Shown here: piece after piece, positions 35,943-44,579 of the stretch | How positions within the stretch are numbered: position 1 is the first letter of the stretch | How the letters are laid out: every line of letters begins with the position of its first letter | Assembly (NCBI GenBank): GCA_903879335.1 | Contig: CAIRLC010000017.1 | Coordinates: 1 to 64,000, forward strand | Source of the DNA: an uncultured Pseudomonadota bacterium | GTDB lineage: Bacteria; Pseudomonadota; Gammaproteobacteria; Steroidobacterales; Steroidobacteraceae | Direction: 5' to 3' | DNA: 64,000 bases | Program-made: the position numbers and the translations under genes | Notes under the pieces: generated by a model | Seen by the model: the letters and a program-made list of their open reading frames with translations, nothing else | Databases searched by the model: none | What the model was told of the DNA's origin: nothing

Positions 35943-36139
35943 GGCCCTCAGTATGCCCAAACCACACTGCGTTGTAGCGGTGTCCGGGTCGGCGGGCCAC
36001 GATCGAACCCGCCCAGTCGCCTGACAGAAACAATGCCGCGCCAGATCACAGCGGCGATTCCGGCCATTCGGCGACTCGAGGGCGGCGCACTGTCCATGGT
36101 ATCTTGGCGGGCGTTATGCAGCCCTTCGCGGAGTACAGC

Positions 36140-37567
36140 ATGAGATCCAAATCTAAGACAGCTTGGCTGGCCATCGTCTTGGCGGCCCTCCCCGCTCTCG
36201 CGCAGGCCGCGACGCCAGCCGCACTGACTGGCGACGAGGCAGCGTTTCGTGGCCTGTATCAGGAACTGGTTGAGATCAACACCACGCGCTCCGTGGGTAG
36301 TTGCACCCAAGCCGCCCAGGCAATGCGCGCGCATCTTGCTAGTGCCGGCATTCCCGAGTCGGACCTGCATATCGTTGCGCCACCGAACGACAGCAAAAAT
36401 GGCGCCCTGATCGCCTTGCTGCGAGGCCAAGAGACGGCGCCCAAGCCCATCCTGCTGCTCGCCCATATCGATGTAGTCGAAGCCAAGCGGGAGGACTGGG
36501 AGCGTGATCCGTTCAAGCTCGTGGAAGAAAACGGTTTCTTTTATGCGCGCGGTGCCAGTGACGACAAAGCGATGGCCGCGATATTCACGGATACGCTGGT
36601 ACGGCTCAAAAAGGAAGGCTTCAAGCCCCGACGCAGCATCAAACTGGCATTGACTTGTGGCGAGGAAACGCCGGACACGTTCAATACGGTGCGTTGGCTC
36701 ACGCAGACGCAGCCAGATGCGCTCGCGGCTGAATTTGCATTGAATGAAGGCGCCGGCGGCGAACTCGATGCAAGCGGCAAGCCGGTAACCTTGCAAATTC
36801 AGGCGGGAGAAAAAGTCTATCAGGATTTTGAGCTGGAAGCGTCCGATGTCGGCGGCCACAGCTCACGCCCCACGAAGAACAATCCGATCGTGCGTCTGAG
36901 CATAGGTCTTGCTCGTCTGGGTACACATAATTTTCATATCGCCTTCAATCCCGCGACACGTGGCTACTTCGAAGCGCAGGCGAAGACCGCAGCTCCTGCC
37001 GTCGCCGCAGACATGCGGGCCGTGCTTGCCAATTCGTCGGACGAGGCCGCAGCAGAACGTCTGTGGGCAATCAATCCAGGCTGGAACGGCGCGCTACGGA
37101 CCACCTGCGTGGTCACCCAAATCACCGGCGGTCATGCAGCCAATGCACTACCGCAGCGCGTGCGCGCGAACGTGAACTGCAGAATCTTACCCGGTGTCGC
37201 GATCGCAGAGGTGCAGCGCGAGATCACGAGCACCCTCGCTGATGAGAAAATTAGCGTTGCACCAAGTGGGGATCCGGGCATGCAATCACCACCGCCGCCG
37301 CTGACACCCAGCATCCTCGGACCGGTGCGTCAGGTGGCGGATTCGATCTGGCCTGGGGTGGCGCTCGTTCCGACCATGTCGACAGGCGCCACAGACGGGC
37401 GTTTTCTGAACGCTAGCGGCGTACCGACCTATGGACTGTCCGGTATTTTTGCAGACGCTGAAGGCAGTCACGCGCACGGACTGAACGAGCGCATCCGCGT
37501 GCAGTCCCTGCTCAATGGTCGCCGATTCTTGTATGAGGTTGTGAAAATTTACGCGACGCAACAGTAG
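36140..37567 (+). CDS. Exported M20/M28-type metallopeptidase
   Basis: A 475-residue M20-family peptidase with a clear Sec signal (MRSKSKTAWLAIVLAALPALAQAA). Zinc ligands and catalytic residues are visible: LLAHIDVVEA (His, Asp), YARGASDDKAMAA (Asp), ALTCGEETPD (catalytic Glu-Glu), a dimerisation domain starting at ASDVGGHSSRPTKNNP, and the final His in EGSHAHGLNERI. Related proteins are carboxypeptidases or dipeptidases. The ATG at 36140 has GGAG upstream. It is divergent from the PQQ dehydrogenase, sharing the 197-bp gap. Confidence 0.88.
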   Translation: MRSKSKTAWLAIVLAALPALAQAATPAALTGDEAAFRGLYQELVEINTTRSVGSCTQAAQAMRAHLASAGIPESDLHIVAPPNDSKNGALIALLRGQETAPKPILLLAHIDVVEAKREDWERDPFKLVEENGFFYARGASDDKAMAAIFTDTLVRLKKEGFKPRRSIKLALTCGEETPDTFNTVRWLTQTQPDALAAEFALNEGAGGELDASGKPVTLQIQAGEKVYQDFELEASDVGGHSSRPTKNNPIVRLSIGLARLGTHNFHIAFNPATRGYFEAQAKTAAPAVAADMRAVLANSSDEAAAERLWAINPGWNGALRTTCVVTQITGGHAANALPQRVRANVNCRILPGVAIAEVQREITSTLADEKISVAPSGDPGMQSPPPPLTPSILGPVRQVADSIWPGVALVPTMSTGATDGRFLNASGVPTYGLSGIFADAEGSHAHGLNERIRVQSLLNGRRFLYEVVKIYATQQ

Positions 37568-37872
37568 AACTGGTCATCTACTGTCGGATTCAGCCCGCAG
37601 ATTGATCGCGGCGACCTTCTCGCCGTCTGGGTCCATTACCAGCCGCGTGCCCAGACCGGCGTGAGGTGATGACCGAGATGGCAGCAGCAATACCCTTATC
37701 CATTCCGAGGAATTAGCACGTCACGATACTGCACGCCAAACAACCCCAACTTTTGGCGTCGATGGGCGTACTAGTTAATATTGGCCTGTTCAATGCACGT
37801 CAAAATGTTGGCGTTTAATACCCAGCAATGACCAATGGACCAACATTGGCTGTTCTGCTTCAAAGAGTGGTA
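37568..37872. promoter_or_regulatory. Intergenic region with candidate promoter for the small lipoprotein
   Basis: A TTGGCG (37753-37758) and a TAATAT (37776-37781) are separated by 17 bp, a fair sigma-70 match, and precede the lipoprotein gene. Nothing else recognisable lies in the 305 bp. Confidence 0.35.
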
Positions 37873-38139
37873 GTGAAAAAGATGACCTTTGGTGATGTTG
37901 CCGTATCCTTAGTGGGCTGTGGCACCTTTGCCCTGCTCACCGCCTGTGGCGGCGGCTCAGCCTTCCAGGAGGCGGCAGGCACCATCACCGCCGCCAAACC
38001 CACCGCCGACCAAACCGCGACGAACGCCGCGACAAGCCCGGCAGAAGCCGCAGTCGCGACCGCCGCGGAAGGCAGCGCAGCTGGCAATGCCTCCAGTGCG
38101 AAAGCCACGACCGAAGTGGGGGGGCACGGTAAAAAATAG
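37873..38139 (+). CDS. Small alanine-rich lipoprotein
   Basis: An 88-residue protein. From GTG 37873 it reads MKKMTFGDVAVS..., has a hydrophobic segment and the lipobox LLTAC followed by GGGS, then a low-complexity tail of Ala, Thr and Lys ending GGHGKK. No conserved domain is recognised. AAGAG lies about 8 nt before the GTG. It may be a species-specific exported lipoprotein; the longer frame from 37828 would place extra charged residues before the signal. Confidence 0.5.
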   Translation: MKKMTFGDVAVSLVGCGTFALLTACGGGSAFQEAAGTITAAKPTADQTATNAATSPAEAAVATAAEGSAAGNASSAKATTEVGGHGKK

Positions 38140-38263
38140 CAAGAACTGTCGTGTCTTCCCTTGTAAGTGATTGACTTGTTTACTGTGCTCTCTGGGCCAA
38201 AGCCAGCCGTTCTGGTCGAACAATGACACCGCGCTAACCCTGGCGCTCCGGACAATAACCCCC

Positions 38264-38285
38264 CCCCAACGGAGACCCGTTGGGG
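38264..38285. terminator. Bidirectional-type hairpin between lipoprotein and fic
   Basis: CCCCAACGG (38264-38272) pairs with CCGTTGGGG (38277-38285) across a four-base loop. It lies between the convergent lipoprotein and fic genes, where a terminator is expected. The downstream T content is only moderate. The preceding C homopolymer (38258-38267) is an error-prone run. Confidence 0.45.
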
Positions 38286-38376
38286 TGTTGATATTGGTGA
38301 CGGATGGTTGACCGCAGAACTGGGGCCTCGGTCAGCCGTTTCGGACTACTGTGAACCGGTGCGTATTCCCGCGTAA

Positions 38377-39525
38377 TCACCGCGACAGCAGCTCGATGTA
38401 AGGTTGGTAGCTGTAGCTGCGATTCTTCTTCTGGCCGGTCATTTCCATCACGATGTCCAGGTCTTCCAGTACTTTGACGGCGGCAGTGGCGGTCGGAAAG
38501 GTGGTTTCCAGTTTTTGCCGCACACGCTCGATGGTGAAGCGCGGCATCATGGGCAGCAACTCGAACAGCCGGTAGCTGGCGGGGCTGGCCCTGGGTGCTT
38601 CGAGCAGGCGGCGCCGATCCGCCGCTATCAGGCTGGCGACGGCGATGATGCTGCGTTCAGCGTCACTGGCGGCCGTCGCCACGCCTTCAAGGAAGAACGC
38701 GACCCAGGATTCCCAGTCGCCTTCGGTGCGGATGATCGACAGGCGCCGGTAGTACTCGGCCTGATACTGCTTCAGGTAACCGCTGACGTACATCAGCGGT
38801 TCCACCAGCAATCTCCAATGTTCCAGCAGTGCGGCGATCAGCAAGCGCCCAATGCGACCATTGCCATCAAGGAACGGGTGGATGGTTTCAAACTGGGCGT
38901 GTGCCAGCGCGATCCTAACCAGCGGCGGCAGCGTGCCTGCCTTGTCGTGAATGAATTGCTCCAGGTCGCCCAGCAGATCTACCACCCGGTCGGCCGGCGG
39001 CGGCACGAAAGCGGCGTTGCCCGGACGGGTGCCGCCGATCCAGTTCTGAGAGCGACGCAGTTCCCCGGGCTGCTTCCCGGCAACTCGCACCCCTTCCAGC
39101 AGGATACGGTGGGCCTCACACAGGAGGCGCACGCTGATGGGCAGCCCGTTGGGGTCGCGCAGGTTGTCCTGCACCCGTCGAAAGGCGCGCAGATAGTTGG
39201 TGACTTCCTCGACATCGTCCGTGTTGCTGACGGCGAAACCTGCTTCCTCGTCGAACAGATCGGTCAATGTCGCCTGGGTACCTTCGATTTGTGAGGTAAG
39301 CAGGGCTTCCTTACGGATCGCGCTGTACAGCAGCCAGTCTACCGACGGCACCAGCCCGGACACCCCGGACAGGCGGGCGAGCGCCAGCTCTGCCTGATGA
39401 TTCAGGTCGGCATACGCCTCTGGGGCCAGTTCAGGGTTGCTGGGCGGCAGGGGATGCGGGACGAAGGCCCGAACCGGTTCGCCCTGCGTGGTCGAAATGG
39501 CGTAAGTGCCCGTGGTCCGCTTCAT
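38377..39525 (-). CDS. Fic-domain AMPylase with inhibitory helix and C-terminal winged helix
   Basis: A 382-residue Fic protein. Order: N-terminal helices with the inhibitory motif TSQIEGTQATL ((S/T)xxxEG, class II), the Fic core with the catalytic HPFLDGNGRIGR, and a C-terminal winged-helix-like region (PRFTIERVRQKLETTFPTATAAVKVLEDLDIV). Fic enzymes transfer AMP to target hydroxyls; the motif Glu blocks ATP gamma-phosphate binding. All catalytic residues (His, Asp/Asn, Gly, Arg) are intact. The winged helix suggests DNA binding, and three palindromes lie upstream. It is part of the integrated element; targets are unknown. Confidence 0.9.
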   Translation of the reverse strand: MKRTTGTYAISTTQGEPVRAFVPHPLPPSNPELAPEAYADLNHQAELALARLSGVSGLVPSVDWLLYSAIRKEALLTSQIEGTQATLTDLFDEEAGFAVSNTDDVEEVTNYLRAFRRVQDNLRDPNGLPISVRLLCEAHRILLEGVRVAGKQPGELRRSQNWIGGTRPGNAAFVPPPADRVVDLLGDLEQFIHDKAGTLPPLVRIALAHAQFETIHPFLDGNGRIGRLLIAALLEHWRLLVEPLMYVSGYLKQYQAEYYRRLSIIRTEGDWESWVAFFLEGVATAASDAERSIIAVASLIAADRRRLLEAPRASPASYRLFELLPMMPRFTIERVRQKLETTFPTATAAVKVLEDLDIVMEMTGQKKNRSYSYQPYIELLSR

Positions 39526-39528
39526 GAT

Positions 39529-39602
39529 AAAGGCATCTTTAATGTGAGCTTGTAGAATTAAAGCATTCTTTAATATTAAGCGCCAGCATTAAAGCAGCCT
39601 TT
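39529..39602 (-). promoter_or_regulatory. Three operator-like palindromes before fic
   Basis: AAAG-N4-CTTT occurs at 39529-39540, 39560-39571 and 39591-39602, starting exactly 31 bp apart (three helical turns). The middle site extends to a perfect ATTAAAG-N4-CTTTAAT. The first site ends 3 bp before the fic start codon and covers its ribosome site. Repression by an oligomer on one DNA face is the obvious reading; autoregulation by Fic's winged helix is inference. Confidence 0.6.
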
Positions 39603-39647
39603 GATCAGAGGATCTGCCGCCGGCCGCCCCGCCCGCGAGGGATGCCT

Positions 39648-40392
39648 TTACAGTTGCCGCGCGCAGCGGGTGATGGGGCTGCGGTAGCCATGGATGGCGC
39701 GCATCAGGGCACCTACGGCCTTGGGGTCCACCAGGGCGGCCCGCGGCTTGGTCTTCACGGCTGTGAGCACCTCGCGTGCCTGAATGTCTGCCACGGGGTT
39801 CCGGTTCATCTGGCCCGTCTGAACGCCGTAGCCGAAGATGCGCCGCAGCAGTTGGGCCAGTCGCCGAGCAGTCTCCGCCCGCCCCAACCCCTCCGGCTGA
39901 CGCAGCGACTCAATGACATGCCGCGGCTCCATCTCTGCCGCCACCTGCCGGCCCACGGGCGCACGCACTATCCAGCGGGAAATCATCAGGTCCGTCCCGC
40001 GCACAGTCGCCGGCGCCAGCGTGAACTTGCGGCGGGTGAACCACTCGTTGGCCAGCTCGGCCACCGTAACGCCCCTGGCAGCCTCTAGGGCGGCCTTGGC
40101 CTTGCCCTCGCGCTTGTGTGGCGGCGGCGGGGTCCGTCCCATCCGTTAGCCGGGCTTTCTGGGCGTCCCGCAGCTCTCGCGCTTTGGCGAGGGACAGGTC
40201 CGGGTAGGAACCCAGGCTGACGGTCTTCTGCTTGCCGCCAATGCGGTAGTCCCAGCGCCACAACTTCGAACCGGAGGCCGGCACGTACAGGTACAGGCCG
40301 CCGCCTCCAGCCAGCTTGCGGGCGCGCCCGTCCGGGTAGGGTTTCGCGTTCCTTACGGCGAGGTCCGCCAACGGCTTGGACAGCTTGGGCAT
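39648..40392 (-). pseudogene. Frameshifted and truncated tyrosine integrase (DUF4102 type)
   Basis: The N-terminal DUF4102 arm-binding domain is readable from ATG 40392 (MPKLSKPLADLAVRNAKPYPDG, LWRWDYRIGGKQKTVSLGSYPDLSL, LTDGTDPAA). The frame then shifts near 40140, and the core-binding domain continues in the next frame (REGKAKAALEAARGVTVAELANEWF ... AQLLRRIFGYGVQTGQMNRNPVADI). It stops at 39648 after HGYRSPITRCARQL, where intact relatives continue into the catalytic domain. The R-H-R-Y residues are therefore absent. The gene is inactive by two lesions unless the shift is a sequencing error; truncation remains either way. It lies 200 bp from tRNA-Met, as expected for the integrase of this element. 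Confidence 0.85.
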
Positions 40393-40407
40393 GGCAGCGT
40401 CCTTGCG

Positions 40408-40462
40408 TTTTGCTGGTATCGTTTTTGAAGCGCCCTTGTCGGGCGGCTCGATACCAGCAAAA
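40408..40462. repeat. 14-bp inverted repeat upstream of the integrase
   Basis: TTTTGCTGGTATCG (40408-40421) and CGATACCAGCAAAA (40449-40462) are a perfect inverted repeat with a 27-bp spacer, 16 bp before the integrase start. A related ATACAAGCAAGG follows directly. Related copies occur at the other end of the element (30975-30999). They are probably integrase/excisionase binding sites or an autoregulatory operator. Confidence 0.55.
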
Positions 40463-40593
40463 TACAAGCAAGGAAAACGAGATTGCAAGGGTAGCCTCTG
40501 CATCCTCCGGGACGCCTGAACAGGCTGAAAACGCATAAATCCTACGAAGATCAGCTACTTGCAGACTTTCTTGGACGCTATTGGATGTGGGAT

Positions 40594-40612
40594 ATGGTGG
40601 CTAGGGGGGGAA
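40594..40612. repeat. Right attachment-site copy at the tRNA-Met 3' end
   Basis: Partner of 30900-30918 (18/19 identical, same orientation). It overlaps the CCA, discriminator, acceptor and T-stem of tRNA-Met, so the tRNA gene stays intact after integration. Confidence 0.75.
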
Positions 40613-40671
40613 TCGAACCCCCGACCCCGGGGTTATGAATCCCGTGCTCTAACCGGCTGAGCTACCTAGCC
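40595..40671 (-). tRNA. tRNA-Met (anticodon CAT)
   Basis: A 77-nt tRNA with encoded CCA. Acceptor GGCTAGG/CCTAGCC, D-arm TAGCTCAGCCGGTTAGAGC, anticodon loop TTCATAA and T-arm GGGGGTTCGAATCCCCC are all present. CAT is read as elongator Met; a lysidine-modified Ile tRNA has the same anticodon, but the acceptor and discriminator fit elongator Met. It is the integration site of the neighbouring element. Confidence 0.95.
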
Positions 40672-40762
40672 ACGCGGAAGTGCTACAAGCACCGCCGGGA
40701 AGGGGCCGAATTGTGTGGATGCGGGACCCATCCGTCAAGCGGAAAGGTCCCGATTTGAACGA

Positions 40763-42754
40763 TTAAAACTGATACAGCCACGCCAACTGCGAGTTAATCG
40801 AATTGTACCCGTCTCCGATCACGACCAATTTGGTCGGGGAAACCACGTACATGACCAGTCCAGTGCCACCTAAGAGGTTACGGGAGACTGCACCCAAGAT
40901 GCGCCCGGTCGACGGATCCACCGCAAAGGTGCCCGACAGGTTACCGCCAATCGTGCCGACCGACAGGGTGACCTGCGGGAGCGTTGAAATCGGCGAGGAC
41001 GACGGGGCATAAACGGTACCGCCAACGTAATAGGCTGACGGGAACGACGAGAACGGCACACCAACCTGGGCTTCCAAGAAGCCGAAGTTATTGGCCACGC
41101 TCACCGGTTCCAAAACGACAGCGCCGCCAGCGCCATCGGCATACAGCACGAAGTTACGCACTGCGCTGCCCGTGCCGATCGTCAACGTTCCTCGGCCATT
41201 ACCAGTCACGGTGTAAGCCTGCGCCGTATAGGACGCGTTCACGAGGGGCGTGGTGCGATCGGTTACATCTAGATTCACATCAACGGTGCCCGCGGCGGGG
41301 ATGGCTCCGGAGAGGCGGCCGACCGCAACCGTCGATGCCGCGGTCACCGGCTTGGTCGCTGATGGCGAAGAGCCAATGAGACTGAGCACGGCAGGACCCG
41401 AAAGCGCGGTCGCATCCAATGTTGGCGCACCGGTCTGAGGTCTGATCTCTCCGATCCAGCGCGGTGCTGTGCCGGAGGTCGAGGAGCTGAGCAAAATCGC
41501 GTGGTGGGCGTCGACGACATAATAGGCGACGGGCAATGACTGGCTGCCGAACACCATTGTCCCGGTGCCGCGGCCATTGGCGTCGGCCTCGGTGAAGTTG
41601 CCTGACAGGCTCACGCCGGCCAAGGGCGTTGGAGCGTCGTCATCAGCCATGCCCGACAATGCACCATTTGCAGCAAGCGTATAGCGACCGATCAGCGCAT
41701 AACGACGGCCGGAGCCGTTGTCACCGGCACCCGCGAAGACAAAGTCGCCTGCACGCGCCGTCAGTGGGAAGGCTGCGGTGGTCTGGGCCAGTAGTTGCCC
41801 GGCGCCCGCAAAGCCCGTGCCGTCGTTTTCCTGAATGTGCCCATTCAGGAGATTACTTTGCATGACGAAATCAAAATTTTCGCCGCCGCTCCAGCTGATC
41901 ACGCCGCGATTTTGGGTGTAAGTCTTGCACACACCATTGGTAGGCACGGCCGCCTGACGTCCGCCCTTGGAGTCAAGTGAGTCCACCACGCCCGTCACGA
42001 CGCCGTTGGTATCAACCGAGAAGGATCCCGCCCGTACCGCAACCGCATTGTTCTTGAAACCGCTGATGGAGTAGGCGTAGCGGCCCAACAACAAGCAGGC
42101 TGTCTTCGGATTGACGACTAAGGTAATCGTTGTCGTCGCGGTAACTTTGTTGGCATCAGTCACCGTGATCGTGACCGTCGAACTCCCGGTCGCGGTTGGC
42201 GTTCCAATAATCGCGGTTGAAGCCGTCGTGCTGCCATCCAATGTCAGGCCCGCAGGCAAGGTGCCGCTCGTCACTGCCCAGGTGTAAGGCGGTAAACCAC
42301 CGGCAACCGTAACGTAGGTCGAGTACGCGACGTTTTGGTTCGCCGGAAAGAGCACCGGCTGCAGAATCGTCGGCACGCCGTTGACCGTGATGGTCACTGA
42401 GGCAATCTGCGTTGGATCTGCGACTGAGGTCGCCGTAAGTGTCGCGAACGTCGAGCCAGTGATCCCAGTAGGCGTTTGCACAACGGCCTTCGTCGTGTCG
42501 CTGCTGGCGATGGTGCCGTCACCGGTGATCGACCACGTAACGCCTTGACTGTTCGCGTCATTCGTTACGGTCGCGTCGATTTCGAGTGTGTCGCCCTGCT
42601 GAACGACAGAAGTCGCCGTCGGTGAAGTCAGCGAGATGCCGACGCCTACACCGACCGCAGTTGTGCCCGTAGAACTCTTACTGCCGCCGCCACAGGCCGC
42701 GAGCGCAAGACCGAGGAAGACCGCCAATAGGCGGGCAGAACCAAATAGTTTCAC
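40763..42754 (-). CDS. Large lipoprotein with Ig-like repeats
   Basis: A 663-residue exported lipoprotein. The GTG at 42754 has GAGGAA upstream and gives a signal ending in the lipobox ALAAC, followed by GGGSKSSTG. Bacterial Ig-like domains follow (about residues 30-130, BIg2-like, QGVTWSITGDGTI), then a putative-Ig/cadherin-like segment (GGLPPYTWAVTSGTLPAGLTLDG). A longer C-terminal part has repeated GRYAYSISGF / GDFVFAGAGDNG / GRLSGAIPAAG blocks that I do not recognise. Probably a surface protein of unknown binding role. The frame open upstream to 42973 is unsupported. Confidence 0.75.
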   Translation of the reverse strand: MKLFGSARLLAVFLGLALAACGGGSKSSTGTTAVGVGVGISLTSPTATSVVQQGDTLEIDATVTNDANSQGVTWSITGDGTIASSDTTKAVVQTPTGITGSTFATLTATSVADPTQIASVTITVNGVPTILQPVLFPANQNVAYSTYVTVAGGLPPYTWAVTSGTLPAGLTLDGSTTASTAIIGTPTATGSSTVTITVTDANKVTATTTITLVVNPKTACLLLGRYAYSISGFKNNAVAVRAGSFSVDTNGVVTGVVDSLDSKGGRQAAVPTNGVCKTYTQNRGVISWSGGENFDFVMQSNLLNGHIQENDGTGFAGAGQLLAQTTAAFPLTARAGDFVFAGAGDNGSGRRYALIGRYTLAANGALSGMADDDAPTPLAGVSLSGNFTEADANGRGTGTMVFGSQSLPVAYYVVDAHHAILLSSSTSGTAPRWIGEIRPQTGAPTLDATALSGPAVLSLIGSSPSATKPVTAASTVAVGRLSGAIPAAGTVDVNLDVTDRTTPLVNASYTAQAYTVTGNGRGTLTIGTGSAVRNFVLYADGAGGAVVLEPVSVANNFGFLEAQVGVPFSSFPSAYYVGGTVYAPSSSPISTLPQVTLSVGTIGGNLSGTFAVDPSTGRILGAVSRNLLGGTGLVMYVVSPTKLVVIGDGYNSINSQLAWLYQF

Positions 42755-42815
42755 CGACGTTCCTCGCTTAGACCGTGACCGACCGTTTTCAGCCCAGAGC
42801 ATAGCGCCAAGACGA

Positions 42816-43907
42816 TCAGACGTTGAACCTAAAATGCATGACATCGCCCTCGCGGACGATGTATTCCTTGCCCTCAAGCCGCATCTTCCCAGCTTCCCGG
42901 GCGCCCGCCTCGCCTTTGCCGGCGATGTAATCATCGAAGGCAATGACTTCTGCCCGAATGAACCCACGCTCAAAGTCCGTGTGAATCACCCCGGCCGCCT
43001 GTGGTGCCGTGCACCCCTTGCGAATCGTCCAAGCCCGCGCCTCTTTCGGTCCGACCGTAAAATAGGTCTGGAGCCCAAGCAAAGCATAGCCCGCACGAAT
43101 CACGCGGTTCAGACCGGGCTCGGCCAGTCCAAGTTCCGCTAAGAAATCTTTACGGTCAGCATCTTCGAGCTGCGCGATCTCAGCCTCGATGGCGGCGCAG
43201 ACGGCAACGACCTGGGCGGACTCGCGCTTAGCGAGGTCTTCAACCGCGGCCAACAGAGGATTATCTGAGAATCCACTTTCACTGACATTCGCCACATAAA
43301 GGACGGGCTTCATCGTGAGCAATTGTAATTCGCGGCAAATCAGCCGTTCCTGCTCATCTAAACCCTGTGCACGGGCCGGAACACCCTCATTCAGTGAATC
43401 GCGCACCCGCTTAAACAGATCGCGGGCACGAATCGCATCCTTGTCTTGGGCCTTTGCCGCTTTTTCGGCGCGCTGAATACCCTTTTCGACCGTTTCGAGG
43501 TCAGCAAGCGCCAATTCGGTGTTGATGGTCTCGATATCCGCGAGCGGACTCACTTTACCTGCCACGTGAATGACGTCACCATCTTCAAAACAGCGAACGA
43601 CATGGGTAATCGCATCGACTTCGCGAATATGCGCGAGGAACTTATTACCAAGCCCCTCACCAGCAGCCGCGCCCTTGACGATGCCCGCGATGTCCACAAA
43701 TTCGACCGTGGTCGGCAAAATGCGCTCAGACTTAGCGATAGCCGCTAAGGAGTCTAAGCGCGGATCGGGAACCGGCACCACGCCGACATTCGGATCAATC
43801 GTGCAGAACGGATAGTTCTCTGCAGGGATCTGGGCGCGCGTCAGCGCGTTAAAGAGCGTGGATTTACCCACGTTCGGCAGTCCGACAATGCCACACTTGA
43901 TCGCCAC
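42816..43907 (-). CDS. ychF: Ribosome-associated P-loop ATPase YchF (OLA1)
   Basis: A 363-residue Obg-related ATPase. Motifs: [15 protein letters not shown] (P-loop), [22 protein letters not shown] (switch II), YVANVSES (in place of the NKxD guanine motif, explaining ATP preference), and the C-terminal TGS domain with [29 protein letters not shown]. It regulates translation and stress responses by ribosome binding. It starts 8 nt after pth. Confidence 0.97.
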   Translation of the reverse strand: MAIKCGIVGLPNVGKSTLFNALTRAQIPAENYPFCTIDPNVGVVPVPDPRLDSLAAIAKSERILPTTVEFVDIAGIVKGAAAGEGLGNKFLAHIREVDAITHVVRCFEDGDVIHVAGKVSPLADIETINTELALADLETVEKGIQRAEKAAKAQDKDAIRARDLFKRVRDSLNEGVPARAQGLDEQERLICRELQLLTMKPVLYVANVSESGFSDNPLLAAVEDLAKRESAQVVAVCAAIEAEIAQLEDADRKDFLAELGLAEPGLNRVIRAGYALLGLQTYFTVGPKEARAWTIRKGCTAPQAAGVIHTDFERGFIRAEVIAFDDYIAGKGEAGAREAGKMRLEGKEYIVREGDVMHFRFNV

Positions 43908-43915
43908 GATTCCCC

Positions 43916-44506
43916 CTAGCCTTCCGCCGTACGACGGTTCAGGCCGTTCATCACCTTGTCAGCGCCATCGATGAGCACACGCTCGATCGCCGCCGAAGCT
44001 GCATCGACGGCATCGTCGAGCAACCGTTGCTCCGGCGCAGAAGCGCGACGAAGCACAAAATCAACCACTTGGTCCCGGCTGCCAGGATGACCGATCCCGA
44101 GCCGCAATCGCCAAAACCCTTCGCCCACGTGGGCGATGATGTCCTTAAGCCCATTATGGCCGCCGGCACCGCCACCCTGTTTGAGACGCAGCGCTCCGCA
44201 GGGGAGGTCTAACTCGTCATGGGCCACCAGAATCTGCTCCATCGGGATACGTAAGTAATCCGCCAGAGCGCGCACTGAAACGCCGCTGCGATTCATGTAG
44301 GTGGTGGGTTTGAGCAGCCAAACTTCCTGCCCTGCGACTTGTATACGCCCGACCTCCCCTTGATAGCGGGCATGTGGGCGTAAGGAACCACCGGCCCGCC
44401 GAGCAAGCGAGTCGACACACCAAAACCCAGCGTTATGCCGGGTCTCCGCGTGTTCAGGCCCCGGGTTACCGAGCCCAACAATCAACTTAGTGGCAGTAAC
44501 AGCCAT
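43916..44506 (-). CDS. pth: Peptidyl-tRNA hydrolase
   Basis: A 196-residue Pth that frees tRNA from drop-off peptidyl-tRNA. [19 protein letters not shown] contains the catalytic His. [19 protein letters not shown], and [12 protein letters not shown] follow, all typical. No clear ribosome site distinguishes ATG 44506 from 44512; the shorter one places the conserved start nearer the usual position. It precedes ychF in a two-gene unit, behind the rplY terminator. Confidence 0.95.
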   Translation of the reverse strand: MAVTATKLIVGLGNPGPEHAETRHNAGFWCVDSLARRAGGSLRPHARYQGEVGRIQVAGQEVWLLKPTTYMNRSGVSVRALADYLRIPMEQILVAHDELDLPCGALRLKQGGGAGGHNGLKDIIAHVGEGFWRLRLGIGHPGSRDQVVDFVLRRASAPEQRLLDDAVDAASAAIERVLIDGADKVMNGLNRRTAEG

Positions 44507-44527
44507 GGGCATAGAGCGGCAGCAAAA

Positions 44528-44561
44528 GCCTCGCCCGCGCGCCTAGGCGCGCGGGCGAGGC
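44528..44561 (-). terminator. rplY intrinsic terminator (34-nt perfect palindrome)
   Basis: The 34 bases are perfectly self-complementary (17-bp arms meeting at CTAG) and very G+C rich. On the minus strand a TTTT follows directly. The hairpin starts 18 nt after the rplY stop and separates prs-rplY from pth-ychF. Confidence 0.85.
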
Positions 44562-44579
44562 GGCAAGCCTTGAAGTGAA

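Noticed and set aside
38258-38267. Poly-C run as a phase-variation tract
   Set aside because: It lies between convergent genes and outside any promoter or coding frame, so length changes would have no evident effect.
38404-39294. 296-codon plus-strand open frame opposite fic
   Set aside because: It is antisense to a clear Fic protein with intact motifs; its translation has no recognisable domain and is His/Gln-rich as expected of a shadow frame.
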